Positions 49,826 to 59,749 are shown, numbered from the stretch's first letter. The stretch: 64,000 bases of DNA from Phycisphaerae bacterium (GCA_012729015.1 JAAYDY010000074.1:1-64000); one strand, 5' to 3'. Program-made: numbers and translations. The notes: generated by a model not told the origin, from the sequence alone.

Positions 49826-51631
49826 CTACTTCCTGCGCAGCTCCACCATGCCGCCGCGCTCCAGCACGCGGAAGAACCGCAGCAGGTCCCCCATCGGCTG
49901 GTCGAACTCGGTCCGTACCAGCGCCGCGATCTCGGCCACCGAGCGCACTCCGTCCGCCCAGTAGCAGGCCGTCACATAAGGCATCCGCCAGCGAGGGTCG
50001 TCGAAGCCGTCGCGGTCCTTCGGCGGCACATTGTCGAACGTCGGCGCGCCCCAGAACTTCCGCACCGGCACGGTGCTGTGCTCCTCCTGGCCGCCGTCCT
50101 CCGGGCGCACCAGCGACGCCGGGTCCAGTGCCGGCAGCCGCGCGGCCACGGCCTCGGCCTCGCCGGCGCCGAGCCGGGCGGTCCACAGCACGCGGGCACG
50201 CCAGCGGTCGAGGAAGAAGGCCCGCCGCTCGGGCGACAGGTCGCCGGCTTCGGGGAAATCCGCCAGGGCCGCGGCCACCGTCGCTTCGGCCAGGGCGTTG
50301 CCCTCCTCGGGCCCGGCTTCGGCAAGCCAACGCACGGCCGCCGCCACGGCCGCCGTCGCCCGACGCATCGCCGACGGATCCAGGCACGACCAGTCGTCCA
50401 TATTCGTGTGCCAGTGATAGGGCGCCTTCATGAAACAGACCGTCGGCACGCCCGCCGCCGGGTCGCACATGGCGTTGTCGCTCAGCGAGTGCGTCAGTTC
50501 CCGGGCCGGCAACGTTCCCTCGACACTCTCGGCCAGCTTCATCGCCCACCGCACCAGCGTGTCGACCGCCGCCGGCGACGCCTCGCTCGTACGATGGTAC
50601 TGGGCCGGCCGCTCCGGCGTCTCGACCTCGCCCACACAATCCAGGTTCAGGCCCGCCACCGTCCGTTTCAGCAACTCGCCCCGGATCGTGTAGAACGCGT
50701 AGGTGCCGTAGCACTCGCTCGTCAGGAGGATCCGCACCCGCCGCCGCGGCCGCGGCATCGAGGCCATCAGACGCATCGCCTCGATCATCGCCGCACATCC
50801 CGACGCGTTGTCCAGCACGCCGATTTCGTACAGGTGCCCGACCAGCAGCACCTCCTCGTCGGTTTCGCCGGGCAGAACGCCCGTGACCACCGGCAGCGTC
50901 CCCTTGCCGAGCCGTCCTGTGACTTTGGCCTCCAGCATCACGCGGCCCGCCGCAACCATCTCGCGCAGACGCTGACTGGTCGATGCCGTGACCTGGAATC
51001 CCGTCATGCGGCAATCCGAGGCTTTCTGTGCCCACCCGTCGGCGGCATCCGACCAACCGTTGCTCCAGCCCAGTGCGTCCGGGTGACGGTCGGCGTGGAA
51101 CACGTGCGAACTGATGACCGCCAGGGCGCCGACCTCCCGGGCGAACACCTTCATCGGCCCGCGGCCGGACAACGACGTCAGGATGAATGAGCCACGAAGC
51201 TTCCGGCGCTGCTCCGGCGTCACGGCCTTCGGGTCGTCCACGATGGCCAGCGGTCCGCGGACTCCGTTCGGCGGCGTCGGCTCGGACCACATGCAGCACG
51301 ACAGCGGCTCGGACTTGCGGTCGCAGATCAGCTCCCGCTGCGGCTCCACCAGGCGCAGCGTCGCCTCGTCGGCCTCCCACGCCAGCGGCATGGTCCACGC
51401 CTGCATCCGGGTCCGCCCGTCGGCGGGGCAGGGCACGATCTCGACGTCCTGAACGCCGATCTCCCGCAACTGCCCCGCGGCATAACGCGCCGTCCGGGCG
51501 AACGCCGTATAGTCCGACTCCCGGTCGCTCTGCCACAGGGCGTACACCCAGTCGAGCGTCTGCGGCTCGTCGTATCGCTCCAGCATCTCCGCCACCATCG
51601 GGCCCAGGCGATCCTTCAGTCGGCTTTCCAT
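49826..51631 (-). CDS. M28-like metallopeptidase
   Basis: The 601-residue protein starts at ATG 51631 behind AAGGAG. The middle contains M28-type elements: LVGHLYEIGVLDNASGCAAMIEAMRL in place of the usual His-Asp metal ligands, ILLTSECYGTYAF for the acidic pair, NLDCVGE, and YHWHTNMDDWSCLD for the late histidine. A protease-associated-like region precedes it, and the C-terminal 140 residues are a helical domain ending in a winged-helix-like RTEFDQPMGDLLRFFRVLERGGMVELRRK split at the end. No signal peptide is visible. It follows the ECF sigma gene by 25 bases on the same strand. An aminopeptidase activity is likely, but the specific ligands differ slightly from the textbook pattern. Confidence 0.83.
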   Translation of the reverse strand: MESRLKDRLGPMVAEMLERYDEPQTLDWVYALWQSDRESDYTAFARTARYAAGQLREIGVQDVEIVPCPADGRTRMQAWTMPLAWEADEATLRLVEPQRELICDRKSEPLSCCMWSEPTPPNGVRGPLAIVDDPKAVTPEQRRKLRGSFILTSLSGRGPMKVFAREVGALAVISSHVFHADRHPDALGWSNGWSDAADGWAQKASDCRMTGFQVTASTSQRLREMVAAGRVMLEAKVTGRLGKGTLPVVTGVLPGETDEEVLLVGHLYEIGVLDNASGCAAMIEAMRLMASMPRPRRRVRILLTSECYGTYAFYTIRGELLKRTVAGLNLDCVGEVETPERPAQYHRTSEASPAAVDTLVRWAMKLAESVEGTLPARELTHSLSDNAMCDPAAGVPTVCFMKAPYHWHTNMDDWSCLDPSAMRRATAAVAAAVRWLAEAGPEEGNALAEATVAAALADFPEAGDLSPERRAFFLDRWRARVLWTARLGAGEAEAVAARLPALDPASLVRPEDGGQEEHSTVPVRKFWGAPTFDNVPPKDRDGFDDPRWRMPYVTACYWADGVRSVAEIAALVRTEFDQPMGDLLRFFRVLERGGMVELRRK

Positions 51632-51656
51632 CCACGGCTCCTTGGTCGTCACGACA

Positions 51657-52250
51657 CTACGGTTCCACACGTCCGCGAAGCGCACGCTCCAGGTACGCCA
51701 GGGCGTAGCGCATGCGGCTCTTGATCGTGCTCTCGCCGACGCCCGCGATCTCGGCGATCTCCTTGAACGCCAGACCCTCGAATATCCGCAGCGCAATCAC
51801 CTCGCGGTACATCGGGTCCAGCTCCGCTACGGCCTCGTGCAGCAGCCGGTCCTGTTCCTGACGCGACAACGGTTCCAGCGGCCCGTCGCTGCCGTCGCTG
51901 AGCCACTGCACCGCGCCGGCCGCCTCGTCGCCGCCGACGGGGCCGCGCTCGAGGCTCGTCGTGCGGCGGCGCTCCGCCCGGCGCAGCTCGTTCTGGCACA
52001 GGTTGTGGGCAATCCGATAGGCGTAGGTGGAGAACCGGGCTGTCTCGCGGTACTGCTGTCGCCTCTGGAAGATGTTCAGGAACGTCTGCTGGTAAATGTC
52101 GCGGGCCGCGTCCGAGTCGTGCAGAAAACGGTAGGCGTAGCTCACAATGCGGCGCTCGTACCGACCCAACAGGAGCTCGAAGGCTTCGAGGTCCCCCGCC
52201 GCGCAGGCTCGCATCAACTGCTCGTCCGTCCTTGCCTCTGGCTCGGTCAT
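51657..52250 (-). CDS. ECF-type RNA polymerase sigma factor
   Basis: The 197-residue protein has region 2 (LGRYERRIVSYAYRFLHDSDAARDIYQQTFLNIF split over helices 1-3) and region 4 (YREVIALRIFEGLAFKEIAEIAGVGESTIKSRM) with a short linker, the layout of extracytoplasmic-function sigma factors. No anti-sigma gene is next to it; instead an M28-like peptidase gene follows. A zinc-finger anti-sigma protein is encoded at 18871-20559, but linkage over 31 kb is not implied. It lies 66 bases downstream of gyrA on the same strand and may receive read-through. No Shine-Dalgarno site is clear before ATG 52250. Confidence 0.93.
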   Translation of the reverse strand: MTEPEARTDEQLMRACAAGDLEAFELLLGRYERRIVSYAYRFLHDSDAARDIYQQTFLNIFQRRQQYRETARFSTYAYRIAHNLCQNELRRAERRRTTSLERGPVGGDEAAGAVQWLSDGSDGPLEPLSRQEQDRLLHEAVAELDPMYREVIALRIFEGLAFKEIAEIAGVGESTIKSRMRYALAYLERALRGRVEP

Positions 52251-52316
52251 AGCGACGCCGATTCGCTGACGTTCGTTGCCCCCGAGCCGCCGCCGCGACG
52301 GCCCCGACGGGACGCC

Positions 52317-54869
52317 TTACTGCTCCTGGCCGTTCTCGCCGCCGCCTTCCTCCTCCGGCACCACGCGAGCCACCGCCTGGAGTTTGTCGCCCTCTTTCAG
52401 GCGGATGATCCGAACGCCCTGCGTCGCGCGCCCGATGATGCGCAAGTCCTTCACCGCAATCCGCTGAACCATCCCGTGGCTCGTCGTCATCACCAGGTCG
52501 TCCTGGTCGCGGACCATCATCATCGAGATGACCTTGCCGTTGCGGTCCGACGCCCGGATGTTGATGATGCCCTGGCCGCCGCGACCCTGCAAGCGGTATT
52601 CGCTGAAATCCGTCCGCTTCCCATAGCCCTGCTCGCACACCGTCAGCAGCGACGCGCTGTCGTTGACCACCGTCATCCCGATCACGCGGTCGCCCTTGCG
52701 CAGCTTGATGCCCCGCACGCCCTGTGTCGCCCGCCCCATCGGCCGGCATTCCTTCTCGTGGAATCGAATCGCCTGCCCGTCCCGCGTTCCGACCACGATC
52801 TCGTCGTTCCCGTGCGTCAACTCACACGCGATCAACTGATCGCCCTCGTCCAGGTTGATCGCGATGATGCCGCCTCGCTTCGGGCGGCTGTAGGCTTCCA
52901 GCGGCGTCTTCTTCACCGTCCCGCCCGCCGTCGCCATGATCAGGTGCCGGTCGTCGAACTCGCGCACCGGAATCATCCCCGCCACGGTCTCGTCCTTGCG
53001 CATTTCGAGCACGTTCACCAGGGCCCGCCCGCGACTCTGACGCGACAACTGCGGTATGTCGTACACCTTCAGCCAGTAGCACTGGCCAATGTTCGAGAAG
53101 AACAGAATGTAGTCGTGCGTCGACGCCACGAACAGGTACTCGATGAAGTCGTTGTCCTTGGTGTCGCTGCCGATCACGCCCTGGCCGCCCCGACCCTGAC
53201 GCCGGTAGCTGGTCACCGGAAGACGCTTGATATAGCCGCCGTGGCTGATCGTGACCACCACGTTCTCCTCGGCGATCAGGTCCTCGATGTCGAAGTCGCC
53301 CACCTCGTTCGTCAGTTCGCTCCGACGCGCGTCGCCGAACTTCTCCGACATCTCGTCCAGATCCGTCACGATGATGTCCAGCACCAGGCGCTCGTCGCGC
53401 AGAATCGCCTCGTATCCCTCGATCTCCTCGCGCACGGCCGCCCACTCGTCGCGGAGCTTCTCGATCTCCAGCCCCGTCAGACGCTGCAACTGCATCCCCA
53501 GGATTGCGTCCGCCTGGCCGCTCGTGTAGTTCAGCGGCTCGGCCAGCGCCTCCAGCAGCAGCTTGTTCTTCGGGTCCGATTTCTTCCCCGTCAGGTTCTT
53601 GAACGTGAACGGCCACTTCTTGGCCATCAGCCGCTCTTTGGCCGTCGGCACATCCGGGCTCTTCTTGATCAGCTCGATGATCTCGTCGATGTTGGCCACG
53701 GCGTAGAGCAAGCCGATCAGCACGTGCTCGCGACGCCGGGCCCGCGCCAGCAGGAAGCTCGTCCGACGACGGATCACCGTCTTGCGGTGCTCGACGTAGT
53801 AGTACAACATCTCCTTCAGCGTCAGCGTCCGCGGGCGGTTGTTCACCAGCGCGATGTTGATGATCGACACGTTCGACTGAAGCGGCGTGAACTGGAAGAG
53901 CTGGTTGATGACGACGTTGGCGTCCTCGCCGCGCTTGGTCTCGATCACCAGACGCATGCCCTCGCGGTCGCTCTCGTCACGCAGGTCCGCGATGCCCGGA
54001 ATCTGGTCCGCCTTGACGCAATCGGCGATGCGGTCGATGATCCGCGTCTTCAGCACGCCGTAGGGAATCTCCGTCACCACGATGCTCTGCTTGCCGCCGC
54101 GACCCTCCTCCGTGTGCAGCCTCGCGCGTAGCGTGATGTTGCCACGGCCCGTCTCGTAGGCCTGAACGATGCCCTTGACCCCGCAGATGATCCCGCCCGT
54201 CGGAAAGTCCGGGCCCTTGACGAACTTCATCAGGTCCCGCACCGTGCAGTCCGGATGATCGATCAGGTGCTTCGTCGCATTGCAGACCTCGACGAGGTTG
54301 TGCGGCGGAATGCTCGTCGCCATGCCCACCGCGATGCCCTGGGAGCCGTTGCAGATCAGGTTCGGGAACTTCGCCGGCAGAATCTCCGGCTCGGTCGTCG
54401 TCTCGTCGTAGTTCGGCGTGAAGTCCACCGTGTCCAGCTTCAGGTCGTCCAGCATCGCCTCGGTGATGCGCGTCAGCCGGGCCTCGGTGTACCGCATGGC
54501 CGCCGCCGGATCCCCGTCGATCGACCCGAAGTTCCCCTGCCCGTCCACCAGCGGATAACGCATGTTGAAGCCCTGGGCCATGCGCACCAGCGTCGGGTAT
54601 ACCACGCTTTCGCCGTGGGGGTGGTAGTTGCCGCTCGTGTCGCCGGCGATCTTCGCGCACTTGCGAAACCGCCCGCGCGACGACAGCCCAAGGTCGTTCA
54701 TCGCCACCAGGATGCGACGCTGCGACGGCTTCAGGCCGTCCTCCACGCGCGGAAGGGCTCGGCTGACGATGACGCTCATCGCGTACGTCAAGTACGAGTC
54801 CTTCAACTCCTCCTCGATGTGCAGTTCCTGAACGTTATCGTTGTTGTTCAGTTGTTGAATGTCGGCCAA
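52317..54869 (-). CDS. gyrA: DNA gyrase subunit A
   Basis: The 850-residue protein has the full GyrA order: winged-helix/tower region with catalytic Tyr127 ([11 protein letters not shown]), coiled coil and a six-bladed C-terminal DNA-wrapping domain. The stretch [12 protein letters not shown] is a GyrA-box-like motif and favours gyrase over topoisomerase IV. Start is TTG 54869 behind GAGGA. In the quinolone-pocket helix, Ser88 (Escherichia Ser83) is kept, while the position of Asp87 is Pro92 and the Asp82 position is Glu87. gyrB is not in the window. It is divergent from nadE across a 364-base spacer. Confidence 0.97.
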   Translation of the reverse strand: MADIQQLNNNDNVQELHIEEELKDSYLTYAMSVIVSRALPRVEDGLKPSQRRILVAMNDLGLSSRGRFRKCAKIAGDTSGNYHPHGESVVYPTLVRMAQGFNMRYPLVDGQGNFGSIDGDPAAAMRYTEARLTRITEAMLDDLKLDTVDFTPNYDETTTEPEILPAKFPNLICNGSQGIAVGMATSIPPHNLVEVCNATKHLIDHPDCTVRDLMKFVKGPDFPTGGIICGVKGIVQAYETGRGNITLRARLHTEEGRGGKQSIVVTEIPYGVLKTRIIDRIADCVKADQIPGIADLRDESDREGMRLVIETKRGEDANVVINQLFQFTPLQSNVSIINIALVNNRPRTLTLKEMLYYYVEHRKTVIRRRTSFLLARARRREHVLIGLLYAVANIDEIIELIKKSPDVPTAKERLMAKKWPFTFKNLTGKKSDPKNKLLLEALAEPLNYTSGQADAILGMQLQRLTGLEIEKLRDEWAAVREEIEGYEAILRDERLVLDIIVTDLDEMSEKFGDARRSELTNEVGDFDIEDLIAEENVVVTISHGGYIKRLPVTSYRRQGRGGQGVIGSDTKDNDFIEYLFVASTHDYILFFSNIGQCYWLKVYDIPQLSRQSRGRALVNVLEMRKDETVAGMIPVREFDDRHLIMATAGGTVKKTPLEAYSRPKRGGIIAINLDEGDQLIACELTHGNDEIVVGTRDGQAIRFHEKECRPMGRATQGVRGIKLRKGDRVIGMTVVNDSASLLTVCEQGYGKRTDFSEYRLQGRGGQGIINIRASDRNGKVISMMMVRDQDDLVMTTSHGMVQRIAVKDLRIIGRATQGVRIIRLKEGDKLQAVARVVPEEEGGGENGQEQ

Positions 54870-55008
54870 GACTGTCCTCGCCTTCCCTGGTGGCAGAAAT
54901 CACGCACGCCGTCGCCGGACCAGGTCCGGTCCAGCGCTCGTCGAAGGGTCCAATACGCGTGGCCGAGAGGTGCTCGGCTGTGGGTCCCGATCGGCAGAAA
55001 AAACCCTT

Positions 55009-55049
55009 GTTTTTCGAGGTCCCATAGGGGCGGCGCACCCTCGAAAAAC
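55009..55049. repeat. Inverted repeat between gyrA and nadE
   Basis: Perfect 11-base arms GTTTTTCGAGG and CCTCGAAAAAC surround a 19-base spacer. With T-rich ends on both strands it looks like a bidirectional terminator, but it lies between divergent promoters, so it could instead be an operator or attenuator for gyrA. Confidence 0.6.
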
Positions 55050-55182
55050 CATCCCTAGAGGGTATCAGAACGGGCCTCTTTTTGCAAAGATTTTCGACGT
55101 CCTTTTCACGGCCCTGACACGGTCTTCCACGCCTGCGGGCAGGGGGTTCTCGGCCTCCATCCGGCCGGAGCGACGAATTACT

Positions 55183-55211
55183 TTGACCCCCTCGCCGGCG
55201 GACCTTAAGAT
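55183..55211 (+). promoter_or_regulatory. Predicted promoter of nadE
   Basis: TTGACC (55183-55188) and TAAGAT (55206-55211) are separated by 17 bases and lie 22 bases before ATG 55234, leaving a short leader that includes AAAGGCAG. Confidence 0.65.
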
Positions 55212-55233
55212 TGCCCCCGAAAGGCAGATTCGC

Positions 55234-56913
55234 ATGAAGATCGCACTGGCCCAGACTAACCCCATTGTTGGCGACATTGGCGGCAACGCCGAAATGATCC
55301 GCCGCCACATGGCCTGCGCCCGCCGCCAGGGGGCGCGCCTCGTCGTCTTTCCCGAACTGGCCCTGGTCGGCTATCCGCCGCGCGACCTCCTCCTGAAGGG
55401 CGGCCTTGTCGAGGCCAACCTCGCCGCACTGGAGTCGCTGGCCGCCGAGACCCACGGCTTGGCCGCCGTCATCGGCTACGTGGATCGCAACACGTCCGGC
55501 GTCGGGCGACCGTTTCACAATGCCCTGGCCCTGCTCGACGGCGGACGCATCGTTCAGCGAAAGTTCAAGACGCTGTTGCCCACCTACGACGTCTTCGACG
55601 AAACGCGCTACTTCGAGCCCGGTCCGGCCGCCGTTGTCGTCGAGATCGACCGCGTCCGACTCGGGCTCAGCGTTTGCGAGGACATCTGGAACCCCGACGA
55701 CCCCGACATGGTCCACCTGTACCGAGAGGACCCCATCCGCGAACTGGCTCGCGCGGGAGCTCAGGCCGTCGTTAACATCTCCGCCTCGCCGTTCGTCCTG
55801 GGCAAGCACGCCACGCGGCTCCGCCTGGTGCGGCTCCAGGCCGCCACCCATGGCCTGCCCGTCCTCTACTGCAACCAGGTCGGCGGCAACGATGAACTCA
55901 TCTTCGACGGCGCCTCGATGGCCGTCGCTCCCGACGGCCGTCTGATGGCCCAGTGCCGCGACTTCGAGGAAGACATGGCCGTGGTCGACCTGCCCGTGCC
56001 GGGTCGCGGGGCAGGGCAGGCTGTGGCGCCCGCCGATGCCGTGCCGGCCGAGGCCTTGCCACGCCAGGGCGTCGCGTCGCTCCACGCCGCACTCGTCCTC
56101 GGCCTCGGCGACTACTGCCGCAAGTGCGGCTTCACCGATGCCGTCCTCGGGCTCAGCGGCGGCATCGACTCGGCCCTGGTCGTCTGCCTGGCCGCCGAGG
56201 CCCTGGGCCCCGACCACGTCACGGCCGTCGCCATGCCCTCACGCTACAGCAGCGCCCAGAGCCTGGCCGACGCCAAGTGTCTGGCCGCCAACCTCGGCGT
56301 CCGCTTCGAGACCGTCGCCATCGATGCCGTCCACCGCGCCTACGAGCAGACGCTCCACGATATCTTCTCCGGTCTGGCCCCCGACGCCGCCGAGGAGAAC
56401 GTCCAGGCCCGCGTCCGCGGCGCCATCCTCATGGCCCTCAGCAACAAGTTCGGCTGGCTCCTCCTGGCCACCGGCAACAAGAGCGAACTGGCCACCGGCT
56501 ACTGCACCCTCTACGGTGACATGTGCGGCGGTCTGGCTCCCATCGGCGACGTGCCCAAGCTCATGGTCTACGACCTGTCGCGCTACATCAACCGCACGCG
56601 CGAGATCATTCCCGAGGCGATCCTCACCCGCGCCCCCACGGCCGAGCTGAAGCCCAATCAGACCGATCAGGACACCCTGCCGCCTTACGACCTCGTCGAT
56701 CGTATCGTGGAGTTGTACGTCGAGCAGCAGGTGCCGCTCGAAGGGCTTCTGGCTGCCGGCATCGACGCCGACACCGCCCGGAGAATGGTGCGGATGATCG
56801 ACCGGGCCGAGTACAAACGACGCCAGGCCGCCCCCGTCCTCAAAGTCACCAGCCGCGCCTTCGGCATGGGCCGACGCATGCCCATCGCCCAACGCTACCG
56901 CCCCTGCGAGTGA
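55234..56913 (+). CDS. nadE: Glutamine-dependent NAD+ synthetase
   Basis: The 559-residue enzyme joins a nitrilase-type glutaminase to the synthetase. The glutaminase triad is Glu41 (FPELAL), Lys112 (RKFKTLLPTYDVFDE) and Cys148 (SVCEDIW). The synthetase has the P-loop SGGIDSALV and the blocks MPSRYSSAQSLADAK, ALSNKFGWLLLATGNKSELATGY (split) and PKLMVYDLSRY. It makes NAD from deamido-NAD, ATP and glutamine in the cytoplasm. The length is typical of the bacterial two-domain form. No other NAD genes are nearby. REP-like palindromes follow the stop codon. Confidence 0.97.
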   Translation: MKIALAQTNPIVGDIGGNAEMIRRHMACARRQGARLVVFPELALVGYPPRDLLLKGGLVEANLAALESLAAETHGLAAVIGYVDRNTSGVGRPFHNALALLDGGRIVQRKFKTLLPTYDVFDETRYFEPGPAAVVVEIDRVRLGLSVCEDIWNPDDPDMVHLYREDPIRELARAGAQAVVNISASPFVLGKHATRLRLVRLQAATHGLPVLYCNQVGGNDELIFDGASMAVAPDGRLMAQCRDFEEDMAVVDLPVPGRGAGQAVAPADAVPAEALPRQGVASLHAALVLGLGDYCRKCGFTDAVLGLSGGIDSALVVCLAAEALGPDHVTAVAMPSRYSSAQSLADAKCLAANLGVRFETVAIDAVHRAYEQTLHDIFSGLAPDAAEENVQARVRGAILMALSNKFGWLLLATGNKSELATGYCTLYGDMCGGLAPIGDVPKLMVYDLSRYINRTREIIPEAILTRAPTAELKPNQTDQDTLPPYDLVDRIVELYVEQQVPLEGLLAAGIDADTARRMVRMIDRAEYKRRQAAPVLKVTSRAFGMGRRMPIAQRYRPCE

Positions 56914-56933
56914 GCCCCAACGCCTCCCAAGCC

Positions 56934-56958
56934 GTAGGGTGGGTCCCCCGGACCCACG
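56934..56958 (+). repeat. REP-like palindrome with GTAG head
   Basis: GTAGGG followed by TGGGTCC/GGACCCA with a changed loop (CCC). It differs from the copies at 2235 and 45221 by one or two bases. Confidence 0.8.
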
Positions 56959-56983
56959 CGTGTTCCGCACACGTCTGCACAAG

Positions 56984-57008
56984 GTAGGGTGGCTGCTCCG
57001 CAGCCACG
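56984..57008 (+). repeat. REP-like palindrome with GTAG head, different stem
   Basis: GTAGG is kept, but the stem is GTGGCTGC/GCAGCCAC. Arms on both sides changed together, as expected if the hairpin, not the sequence, is selected. Confidence 0.75.
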
Positions 57009-57088
57009 CGGTTACTGACATCGGCGGCTACTCTTCGACAGTGCTCGGAACCTGACGGCAAGCAGCCGCCCTGCGTGCTTCGCTCCCC

Positions 57089-57112
57089 GTAGGGGCGGCT
57101 CGCGAGCCGCCC
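57089..57112 (+). repeat. REP-like palindrome with GTAG head, third stem
   Basis: GTAG is followed by GGGCGGCTCG/CGAGCCGCCC with no loop. The same arms with a long loop occur at 93-143 and inverted at 59699-59749. Confidence 0.75.
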
Positions 57113-57226
57113 TTCATTGCCATGCAAACCGTTGCCATGCCACGCGCCGCCCTACGTGCTGGAGCCATGGCCGCGTGACGTCGTTCCCGAGCACCGGTCG
57201 AGGGGCGGCCATGCCCGTGGCCTTGC

Positions 57227-58372
57227 TCATTCCGCCACGGCCAGCCCCTCAACAGCCCGCAGCACCGCCTCGGTTCCCAACGTCAGGTGCTCGATGCTCA
57301 CGTGCTCGTTCTTCGTGTGAGCCGCGCCCACGCCCCCCGGCCCCATGACCACCGACTGGATGCCTCCGACGTGGTGGAAGATGGTGCTGTCGGTGCGGGC
57401 ATGGAGAATCTCGCACGCCGGCCGCATGCCCGTGGCCCGGATGGCATCGCGACAGGTGCCGATCAACTCACGGTCGTCGCACACGTGCCCGACGATCTCA
57501 CGCTGCGGCTCCCAGGAGATCCACCCCTGCGGCAACTCGCCGGCCAGGCGGTCCATCCGACGGCAAAGCTCCGCACTGTCTCCGTCCGGCAGCAGCCGGC
57601 AGTTGATCAGCAACTCGCACCGTCCCGGAATCACGTTCACACCCTGGCGCGCCTCCACCTCGGTCACGGTCGCCAGATCCGACAGCTCGACCTGCGAGTT
57701 CCACACGGTGTACGTCTTCCGCTGCATCGTGGCCGGATCGAACGCCTTCTCCAGGGCCTCGATAACGCGCGCCGCACGGTACACGGCGTTTACGCCCTTA
57801 CCCGGATGCGCCGAGTGGCACGCCTTGCCGTGCACCGTCACCGCCAGGTTCATGATGCCCTTGCACCCCACGTGGATGCCCATGCTCCTGGAACTGCGCA
57901 TTGTGCCTTCCAGCACGATGCACCGCGATGCCTCGCACTCGCGGGCCGCACGGTACGCTCCGTTCTCGCCGCGGCGGGTGCTCTCCTCCCAGACCGTCAG
58001 CGCAAACGTCACCCGCTGATTGAGCCGCCGGCCGGCGAGATGGCGGACGATCTCCAGGACCGAGGCCACGCCCGCCTTGTCGTCCGACGCGCCGCGACCC
58101 AGCAGCTTGCCCGCCGAGACCTTGCCGCTGTACGGGTCGCCCGCGTAGTCCCCGGGCGGCACCGTGTCCAGGTGGGCGTTCAGCAGCAACCCCGCCCCGC
58201 CGCGACCCAGCGAGCCGATCACATTGCCCGCCTTGTCGATGTGGGCATCCCGGGCTCCGGCCTCGCGCAATGCCGCCACCACGTCGCGGGCTATCGTGTC
58301 GCATTCTTCCCAACTCGGAATCTGAACCAGGCGGGACAGGTCGGCTACCAGACGCTTGCGGTTGATCCTCAT
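57227..58372 (-). CDS. M20-family metallohydrolase (ArgE/DapE/CPG2-like)
   Basis: The 381-residue protein starts at ATG 58372 behind GGAAAGG. The metal-site motifs are LLLNAHLDTVPPG, LLGRGASDDKAGVAS (bridging Asp), LTVWEESTRRGENG (Glu pair) and a late GAAHTKNEHVS. A dimerisation lid with VTVHGKACHSAHPGKGVNAV lies in the middle. Members are deacetylases, desuccinylases or dipeptidases; no substrate can be assigned, although the form resembles M20 peptidases more than ArgE. It lies 40 bases downstream of the glycosyltransferase gene on the same strand. No signal peptide is seen. Confidence 0.9.
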   Translation of the reverse strand: MRINRKRLVADLSRLVQIPSWEECDTIARDVVAALREAGARDAHIDKAGNVIGSLGRGGAGLLLNAHLDTVPPGDYAGDPYSGKVSAGKLLGRGASDDKAGVASVLEIVRHLAGRRLNQRVTFALTVWEESTRRGENGAYRAARECEASRCIVLEGTMRSSRSMGIHVGCKGIMNLAVTVHGKACHSAHPGKGVNAVYRAARVIEALEKAFDPATMQRKTYTVWNSQVELSDLATVTEVEARQGVNVIPGRCELLINCRLLPDGDSAELCRRMDRLAGELPQGWISWEPQREIVGHVCDDRELIGTCRDAIRATGMRPACEILHARTDSTIFHHVGGIQSVVMGPGGVGAAHTKNEHVSIEHLTLGTEAVLRAVEGLAVAE

Positions 58373-58412
58373 ACACCCTTTCCTGCTGTCGTGTTCGCTC
58401 TGCTTGAACGGA

Positions 58413-59528
58413 TCAGGCCAGGCCCCGTGCCTCGGCCAGCTCGGCGAACAGGGCTTCGTACTGTGCAACGAATCGGTCTGTGGCGTAGTGTTCGCGAAGG
58501 TGTGCCTTCGCCCGTGCCGCCATCTGTCGCGACTGCTCCGCGTGGCGAATCGACTGGAACACGCCGGCGGCGATGCTCTTCGGGTAGCCCGGCTCGATGA
58601 GTCTGCCGCAACGGCCCCCGTCGGCCAGGTGCCGCAGGCCCTCGACGTCAGGCAGCACCACCGGCACGCCCAGCGCCATCGCCTCCAGAGCCGCGAAGCT
58701 CGATTCCCCTCGCCGGCTGGGCAGCACAAACACGTCCGCCCGCCGCAGCACGGTCGCCAGATCGTCCCGGCGCCCCAGAAAATGAACCCGCGAGCCCACG
58801 TCCAGCCGCGACGCCTCTTCGGCCAGGCGGCTCCGCTGCGGACCCTCGCCGACAATCCACAAGTGCAGCCGCTGATCGGCATAACGCAGAATGCTCAGCG
58901 CCCACACCAGGTGCAGCAGCCCCATGGGCGGCGTCAGCGGACACGCCGTCACGGCCACATTCCAGCCCGCCGGCACCTCAGGCAGCGGCAAAGCCGGTGT
59001 GGCCGCCTCCGACGGCTCCGTCTCGACACCCGGCCGGATGAGCTGCACGCGGCCGTTGTCGCCGCACGCCAACCCAGCCCGCGAGGCCGTCGCTTCGTTG
59101 TCGGCCACCATCGCCGCGGTCCGCCGCGCAAGCAGCCGATCCACACGCTGCTCGATGAACGATCGCGGCGCCGTCTCCACCTCGGTCGCCACCATCACCG
59201 GCACACGAGCCCACAACGCCGCCAGGCGGCCCCACAACGCGCCGCCGGGCGTCCATGTGCAGACAATGTCCGTCCGGTTCGAGGCCAGCAGTTCCTTCAG
59301 GCGATACAGAACGCGCACGTCGTGTCCGTGAGTCCGGTCGAAGACGTGAACCGTCAACCCCGACTGCCGGAGCCTGGCGACAAGGGCGTCGTCGCCGCAG
59401 CCCAGCACGCATACCGTCGCGCCGAAGCGGCTGCGGTCCAGCCGGCTCGCCAGAAGCGACAACTGCCAGCCCGCCGCTTCCTGCTCGTCCAGTGCGTCGA
59501 TGATCAGTGCCACGCGAAGCTCACGCAT
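58413..59528 (-). CDS. GT4-family glycosyltransferase
   Basis: The 371-residue protein has the GT-B fold typical of family 4. The N-terminal domain has RVALIIDALDEQEAAGWQLSLLA and IVCTWTPGGALWGRL. The C-terminal nucleotide-sugar domain has LWIVGEGPQRSRLAEEASRL, VHFLGRRDD and the E-x7-E-type motif SSFAALEAMALGVPVVLPDVEGL. It probably builds a surface glycan at the cytoplasmic face of the membrane. It precedes the M20 hydrolase gene, with which it may form an operon. Donor and acceptor are unknown. Confidence 0.92.
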   Translation of the reverse strand: MRELRVALIIDALDEQEAAGWQLSLLASRLDRSRFGATVCVLGCGDDALVARLRQSGLTVHVFDRTHGHDVRVLYRLKELLASNRTDIVCTWTPGGALWGRLAALWARVPVMVATEVETAPRSFIEQRVDRLLARRTAAMVADNEATASRAGLACGDNGRVQLIRPGVETEPSEAATPALPLPEVPAGWNVAVTACPLTPPMGLLHLVWALSILRYADQRLHLWIVGEGPQRSRLAEEASRLDVGSRVHFLGRRDDLATVLRRADVFVLPSRRGESSFAALEAMALGVPVVLPDVEGLRHLADGGRCGRLIEPGYPKSIAAGVFQSIRHAEQSRQMAARAKAHLREHYATDRFVAQYEALFAELAEARGLA

Positions 59529-59654
59529 AGGCCGACCATCTTAGCCGCTCAACAGCCCACCGGCAAGGCACAACACCGCGACGGGGGCATTGCGGGTGCA
59601 TGTCACGTGCGTAGGCACACCGGCCTGGTCGATGCAAGAACGACGGGCCACGCT

Positions 59655-59677
59655 GTAGGGTCGCTCGCGAGCGACCC
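59655..59677 (+). repeat. REP-like palindrome with GTAG head, fourth stem
   Basis: GTAG is followed by GGTCGCTCG/CGAGCGACC with no loop. Confidence 0.7.
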
Positions 59678-59698
59678 GCGAAGGGCAAGCCACTGCGC

Positions 59699-59749
59699 GG
59701 GCGGCTCGCCCCTCGACCAGACTCGGGACCTGCAGCGAGCCGCCCCTGC
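59699..59749 (-). repeat. REP-like element, inverse copy of 93-143
   Basis: Read on the minus strand it begins GCAG and continues as a near-identical copy of the element at 93-143, including the loop sequence with only a few changes. Confidence 0.75.

Larger units (their letters stand above)
54870..55233. other. Divergent gyrA-nadE spacer
   Basis: The 364 bases contain an inverted repeat at 55009-55049 and the nadE promoter at 55183-55211, listed separately. I could not find a gyrA promoter with good spacing. No gene is evident. Confidence 0.5.
56914..57226. other. Intergenic region packed with REP-like palindromes
   Basis: The 313 bases between nadE and the convergent hydrolase gene hold at least three GTAG-headed palindromes (56934, 56984, 57089), and short complementary patches between them. 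No gene or terminator with a U-tract is evident. Confidence 0.6.

Noticed and set aside
48464..51190. A 908-codon open frame on the plus strand across the MFS and M28-like genes
   Set aside because: It is out of frame with the MFS protein and antisense to the peptidase; its composition is that of a shadow frame.
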